Positions 57,780-64,000 of a stretch of DNA of 64,000 nt are shown here, piece by piece. Numbering within the stretch: the stretch's first letter is position 1; every line of letters begins with the position of its first letter. The notes below the pieces were generated by a model. It ran no database searches, was not told the DNA's origin, and was given only the letters and a program-made list of their open reading frames with translations. The position numbers were made by a program, and so were the translations under genes. Source of the DNA: Stomorhina lunata (Eukaryota; Arthropoda; Insecta; Diptera; Rhiniidae); NCBI GenBank assembly GCA_933228675.1, contig OW121743.1:94985998-95049997 (forward strand). Reading direction: 5' to 3'.

Positions 57780-60540
57780 TTTCAGATAAATTTTCTGTTG
57801 AAAATTTGTACATGAAAAATTTTCTGTTGAAAATTTTCTATTAAAAATTTTCCACTAAAAATTTTCTATTAAAAATTTTCCACTGAAAATTTTCTATTAA
57901 AAATTTTCCACTGAAAATTTTCTATTAAAAATCTTCCACTGAAAATTTTCTATTAAAAATTTTCCACTGAAAATTTTCTATTAAAAATCTTCCACTGAAA
58001 ATTTTCTATTAAAAATTTTCCACTGAAAATTTTCTATTAAAAATTTTCCACTGAAAATTTTCTATTAAAAATTTTCCACTGAAAATTTTCTATTAACAAT
58101 TTTCTATCAAAAATTTTCTATTGAGAATTTTTCTTTTAAAAACTTTCAATTAAAAATTTTAATATGACAAATTATATTAATAATTTTCTATTGAAAATTT
58201 TTCTATGAAAAATTTTCTGTTGACAAATTTTGTAGAACATATTTTCTATTAAAAATTTTAATAAATAAATTTTCTATTAAAATTTTTATATAAAAATTAC
58301 TCTATAAAAATTTGTCTATTCAAAATTTTTATTCAAAATATGTTTATGAAAAATTTGTATATAAAAAATTTCTATTAAAAATTTTTTTATAAAAACTTTC
58401 TATTGAAAATTTGTTTTTATATAAAAACTTTCTATTGAAAATTGTGTACTAAAATTTTGTATATAAACATATTTTGTATTAAAAAATTTTCTATTAAAAA
58501 TTTTTACATGAAAACATTCTTGAAAATTTTTATATGAAAAAATTTAACATAAAAAAATTTCTACTAAAAACTTTTATATGAAAACTTTTTTATTAAAAAT
58601 TTTTATATGAACAATTCTCAATTTTATACAATAAATTTTCTGTTAAAAAAAAATTAGAAAATTTTTATAAAAAAAAAAATTCTAATAGAAATTATTATAT
58701 AAATTATGTATGTACAAATTTTTATATAAAAACTTTCTATTGAAAATTTGTATACTAAAAATTTTCAACTAAAATTTTTTATATCGAAAAATTTTATATT
58801 GAAATGAAAAAATTTTCGATTGAAATTTTGTATATGAAAAAATTTTCTATTAAAAATTTTTTATGGAAAATTTTTATTGGAAAACTTTCTTCAAAATTTT
58901 TATATGAAAAAATTAAACATAAAAGAATTTCTACTAAAAATTTTATATGAAAACTTTTTTACTAAAAATTTTTGATATGAAAAATTTTCTGCTGAAAATT
59001 TTTATAAAAAAAAAAATTCTAATAAATATTTTTAAATAAATTTTTTATGTAAACATTTTTTTATAAAAACATTCTATTGAAAATTTTTTTATGAAAAATT
59101 TTCAGATAAAACTTTTTATATGAAAAATTTTCTATTGATTTTTATATGAAAAATTTTTTTTTATTGACAAATTTTTTATGGAAAATTTTTATATGAAAAA
59201 ATTTATCATAAGGAAATTTTTACTAAAAATTTTATATGCAAAATTTTCTGTTGTAAATTTTTATAAAAAAAAATTCTATTAAAAATTTGTATAAAAAAAT
59301 TTCTCTATTAAAAATTTTCAATTAAAAATTTTTTTATGACAAGTTTTTATATAAAAACTTTTTATTGAAAATTATTAAAAATTTTCTACTAAAACTTTTT
59401 ATAAGAAAAAATTTTCTTTGGAAAATTTTTATTTAAAAACTTTCTATTTTTGGTATAAAAAAATTTTCTATTGAAAATTTTCAACTGAAAATTTTTATAT
59501 GAAAAATTTGTTATTAAACATCTTTATATAAAAATTTGTTTTATAAACAATTTTTATATGAAAAATGTTTATTAAAAAATTTTTTATGAAAAATTTTCTA
59601 TCGAAATTTTTTTTTAAAAACTTGTGTTAAAAATTTTAATATAAAAAATTTTATATTGAAAATTTTTAGATGAAAAGTTTTCTACTATAAATTTTCTACT
59701 ATAAATTTTTATTGAAAAATTTGGTATTGATAATTTTTATATAAAAACTGTCTGTTAAAAATTTTTTATGAAAAATTTTCAATCGAAATATTTTTTAAAA
59801 AACTTGTGTTAAAAATTTTATTATAAAAAATTTTATGTTAAAAATTTTTGGATGAAAAGTTTTCTATTGAACATTTTTTTTATGAAAATTTTTATTAAAA
59901 ATTTTCAACTGATTAAAAAAAATTTCAACTGATAATTTTTATGTGACAATTTTTTTATGTTGAAAAATTTTCTATTGAAAATTTTGAATTGAAACATTTA
60001 TATAAAAAAAATTCTATTATAAATTTTTATACAAAAAATTAAAAAAATTTGTATAAAAATCGTATAACAAATTTGTATTAAAACTTTTAATATGAAAAAT
60101 TTTCTATTGATAAATTTTATATAAAAGTTTTTTAAATCAAAAATTTCCTATTAAAGTTTTTTATACGGAACATTTTTATTTAAAGATTTTTATATAAAGA
60201 TTTTTATATAAAGATTTTTATATAAAGATTTATATATACATTTTTTTTAAATTTTGATTTGAAAAATTTCTTATTGAAAATTAAACAAAGTTGAAGTTTA
60301 TAAAAAAATATCTTGTAAAAAAAATGTATATGAAAAATTTTATATAAAAAAATTTTGTATATAAAGTTATTAAAAAATTTTGTATATAAAGTTTTATATA
60401 AAAAAAAAATTTGTATAAAAAGTTTGCCAAAAAAGATTTTTAGAAAAAATTGCTCAAAAACAAATTTTATAGAAAAAAGTTTCTATCAAAAATTTAAAAA
60501 AAATAAATTTAAAGAATTCTGTTTTGAAGACTATTAAAAT
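57780..60540. repeat. 28-bp satellite TCTATTAAAAATTTTCCACTG, then degenerate units
   Basis: The left part (57835-58100) is a homogeneous array with a 28-bp period: ATTTTCTATTAAAAATTTTC plus CACTGAAA. From about 58130 it passes into highly diverged units (TATATGAAAAATTTTC, TATTGAAAATTTT) to about 60540. A small 15-bp run TAAAGATTTTTATAT occurs at 60180-60235. Confidence 0.9.
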
Positions 60541-60740
60541 TGTTTCACAATATTTCTTTGAAAAATTGTTCATTGAATATATTTTATTTAAAAAAAATCT
60601 CTCAGCTCTGGCTCTTATTTCTACCACAACATAATGAAACAATTGTACTTTATTTCGTACAACTTAAACAATTTTTATAAGAAGTTTTATATCAAACATT
60701 TTTAATAAAAAATTAGCAATAAATTTTTATTTTTTAGAAA
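60541..60740. other. Short AT-rich spacer, nothing recognised
   Basis: Low-complexity AT DNA between the satellite and the pyrimidine-rich repeat. Confidence 0.4.
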
Positions 60741-61035
60741 AAAGTTTACTCATACACTTACTCTAACATTTACTCATTCACTTTTTTTACACCGACTCTT
60801 ATTACTGTACTTCCCCTCACACTTCTACTTACTTTTACACTAACTCCTGCACCTTCTCTTACTTTTTCTCTAACACTTACACTTTCTTTTACACTTATAC
60901 TTTCTCTTCCACTTATTCTTACACTTACCCCTACACTTACTTTTACATTTACTCTTCTATTTACTCCTACACTTACTTTTACACTTATGCTTGCACTAAC
61001 TCTTACACCTACATTTACATATACTTATAAACACT
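60741..61035. repeat. Pyrimidine-rich ACTTACACTY minisatellite
   Basis: About 290 bp of irregular repeats of TTACACTTACTCT, TTTTACACTTAC and CTCTAACACTTACAC. The plus strand is strongly C/T/A with very little G, giving marked strand asymmetry unlike any other region of the window. Confidence 0.8.
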
Positions 61036-62795
61036 TACAAAATCATTGTGAGAATAAATCTTTTACAATCATACTTGTTAAATTGCTATCTAAACAAATG
61101 TATTGCAAGTATTATTTTTTTACAATAAATAAGTTCGCTTGTAAAAAGTTGTAGGAAATCACTGATAATAAGTTTAAATGGTTTGTTGGGTAATAAGTAC
61201 CATTATTGTTATAAGTATTTGCAGTAGTATTAATATTAGTATCAGTATATTTATTAGTAAGAGTATATATTTTGATCCATGTTTCACTTCTGCTTGTAAC
61301 TGATTTATTAATTCGACTTATTCCCAAATAAAATCCTAATTATTCCCAAACAATAAGAAATAAAATAACTTAAAAAAGTGGCATAAAAATTTTTTTAAAT
61401 AAAACATAAGATGATAATGTAGGCAAATGTTTAACAATAAGAAATACATTCGAAAGAAACAGTAATCAGTTTCCCTTTAGTGCATGAAGGATTCTGTGGT
61501 TGTATTTAAGGATGGGAACTTAGTCGGAACAAATCTTTTTATGTGAGTGTATTTGTCAGATTACAGACAATGGTTGTATTCGTTGCGAAATAAAATAAAA
61601 AAGTAACGTTATAAACAAAAGATTAATTTTAAGAAAAGTGTAGGAAATAAAAAGTATAAATTTAACATGTCTATAAAATTTTATAGCAATGCAGATACTT
61701 TGGTATAAGGGAAGTATTTTTTAAAATTCAAGATTTAAAATAAGTAACCAGGTAATATTAAACATACTCAAATTAATCATACGCTTAATTGATAAAATGA
61801 TCGTACGCTAAAGCGATAAAATATCTAATATTTTAAAGGAGTATATGAAATGTGGGATCAAAAAATTCTTATCTTACTCATTACACTCATACATTGCTTT
61901 ATTTTTTTATTCTCGATTAGAGCTGGGCCATATTTTTATTTTATATATTTTTTGCAATCAAAATTTGTTTCCCATATTTCAAATTAAATTTACTTCTCTG
62001 AATTTACTTTAAAAAATTCTGAGGAATTTTATTCCAACATCTAAGAATACATAGTATAAGTTACACAGCAGGAGTACAATTACACATCTTCTTTTTATCT
62101 ATTTATTGTAATTTATAAGTAAAAAACAAAACTAGAAAAAGAAATAACATTCCTTTCTAAAGCCTCCACTAAACCTTAGAGTCTTAAATTTCTACTCGAC
62201 ACTTAAACATTCATTTAGCACTCGTAACATATAAATTGCCTAAAACTCATTGTCCTTTCATTAAGAATGTCATCATTATGGAACATTTGGCAACGGAAAT
62301 TATTTATACATCAGTTCAGGAAAAAAAAGAAAACAATAAATTCCAAATAGTTTTGGTACTTTTCAAAACGAAAGAAAATATTTAAGCAAACGCTTTAGAA
62401 AGACATAACAACGAACCAAAATTTCTAATGAAAAAAACAATAAAAATGTCCTTTAATATTGTATAACGTAAAACACACACACTAAATATTAAAAATATGT
62501 TATATACTAAAACATACATATTCGTATGTTTGTATCTCTGTATTAGTTGTTGTTTATCACATACGTTGCGTTATTTCTTAAGCTCTCTTCCTCAGTTGTA
62601 TTTCGACAGGAAAAGGTTTCTTTGCGAGAGTCTTAAATTGTATTCCTTGGGTTTTGCTTTTTGATTTTATGTCTTTTCTTGCTGCTACTTCTTATTCGTA
62701 TTGTTATTATAGTCGTCTATTCTTTTGGGTTAATTTAGGAAATCTTTTCTTGGGATGACATTTAATGAAGTCGTTTTCTGCCAGTATCTTAAAGT
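61036..62795. other. AT-rich intergenic DNA, no gene seen
   Basis: Non-repetitive. The 71-codon minus-strand frame at 61112-61327 is Asn/Thr-rich low-complexity sequence. No gene or RNA is recognised. Confidence 0.5.
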
Positions 62796-64000
62796 GGGGA
62801 AATTTTTGAGAAATTTCCTATAAAAAATAGGAAATTTTTGAGAAATTTCCTATAAAAATAGAAAATTTTTGAAAAACTTCCTATAAAAATAGGAAATTTT
62901 TGAAAAATTTCCTATAAAAATAAGAAATTTTTGAAAAATTTCCTATAAAAATAGGAAATTTTTGAAAAATTTCCTATAAAAATAGGAAATTTTTGAAAAA
63001 TTTCCTATAAAAATAGGAAATTTTTGAAAAATTTCCTATAAAAATAGGAAATTTTTGAAAAATTTCCTATAAAAATAGGAAATTTTTGAAAAATTTCCTA
63101 TAAAAATAGGAAATTTTTGAAAAATTTCCTATAAAAATAGGAAATTTTTGAAAAATTTCCTATAAAAATAGGAAATTTTTGAAAAATTTCCTATAAAAAT
63201 AGGAAATTTTTGAAAAATTTCCTATAAAAATAGGAAATTTTTGAAAAATTTCCTATAAAAATAGGAAATTTTTGAAAAATTTCCTATAAAAATAGGAAAT
63301 TTTTGAAAAATTTCCTATAAAAATAGGAAATTTTTGAAAAATTTCCTATAAAAATAGGAAATTTTTGAAAAATTTCCTATAAAAATAGGAAATTTTTGAA
63401 AAATTTCCTATAAAAATAGGAAATTTTTGAAAAATTTCCTATAAAAATAGGAAATTTTTGAAAAATTTCCTATAAAAATAGGAAATTTTTGAAAAATTTC
63501 CTATAAAAATAGGAAATTTTTGGAAAATTTCCTATAAAAATATTAAATTTTTGAAAAACTTCCTATAAAAATATTAAATTTTTGAAAAATTTCCTATAAA
63601 AATATTAAATTTTTGAAAAATTTCCTATAAAAATATTAAATTTTTGAAAAATTTCCTATAAAAATAGGAAATTTTTGAAAAATTTCCTATAAAAATAGGA
63701 AATTTTTGAAAAATTTCCTATAAAAATAGGAAATTTTTGAAAAATTTCCTATAAAAATAGGAAATTTTTGAAAAATTTCCTAAAAAAATAGGAAATTTTT
63801 GAAAAATTTCCTAAAAAAATAGGAAATTTTTGAAAAATTTCCTAAAAAAATAGGAAATTTTTGAAAAATTTCCTAAAAAAATAGGAAATTTTTGAAAAAT
63901 TTCCTAAAAAAATAGGAAATTTTTGAAAAATTTCCTAAAAAAATAGGAAATTTTTGAAAAATTTCCTATAAAAATAGGAAATTTTTGAAAAATTTCCTAA
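62796..64000. repeat. Homogeneous 31-bp satellite to the right edge
   Basis: Monomer GGAAATTTTTGAAAAATTTCC plus TATAAAAATA, same orientation as 27416-28345. Sub-blocks carry shared variants: ATTAAATTTTTG in about four consecutive units near 63540-63650, and CCTAAAAAAATAGG in about six consecutive units at 63780-63960. The array continues beyond the window. Confidence 0.97.

Overview
The window is AT-rich, repeat-dominated eukaryotic DNA, most likely from a calyptrate or other higher fly (blow-fly type). This is an inference. It rests on rolling-circle elements of the DINE-1/mini-me type carrying (GTCY)n tracts, tRNA-derived SINEs, a 56-bp GT-AG intron, and a gene of an SDR subfamily expanded in insects. 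I see no prokaryotic operons, rRNA, CRISPR array or viral gene.

Only one protein-coding gene can be supported: a two-exon short-chain dehydrogenase/reductase (farnesol-dehydrogenase-like, 248 aa) at 56313-57115 on the plus strand. Nearly all other open frames are in-frame readings of AT-rich tandem repeats and were not annotated.

About half of the window is tandem repeats with monomers of 28-31 bp. The arrays (approximate limits) are 1-790, 1990-6235, 7991-10085, 12400-15206, 16430-18540, 20536-22425, 22916-23784, 27416-28345, 29916-31740, 37431-37915, 38085-38700, 40031-42136, 44756-47145, 48290-49885, 51301-55068, 57780-60540 and 62796-64000. They share short words (TCTATAGA, GAAAATTTT, TATAAAAAT) and dyad symmetry, so they look like diverged branches of one satellite superfamily. 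A different 12-bp satellite fills 34108-35335.

Mobile elements sit between and inside the arrays. There is one complete-looking Helentron-associated (DINE-1/mini-me-like) element at 11501-12293, a larger composite one at 23785-26380, a 5' half at 15207-15349, and 3' halves at 42137-42629 and 55071-55595. There is a MITE at 3906-4432 with a recognisable related empty site 361 bp upstream, and two copies of one SINE at 36642 and 51100. Fragments of a small retroelement occur at 31750, 46341, 52788 and 53988. The copy at 46341 contains a sequence that folds exactly as a type I hammerhead ribozyme; the copy at 31750 carries the same motif with CpG-decay mutations in the catalytic core. A near-perfect 212-bp palindrome lies at 29468-29679.

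The genes do not form a pathway here. The main story is genome architecture: satellite arrays repeatedly abut truncated rolling-circle elements, in one case exactly at the point where the element's internal (GTCY)n tract should begin. Intervals between arrays (for example 791-1989, 6236-7990, 18541-20535, 32471-34107, 38701-40030, 42630-44755, 61036-62795) are ordinary AT-rich non-coding DNA in which I recognise no gene.
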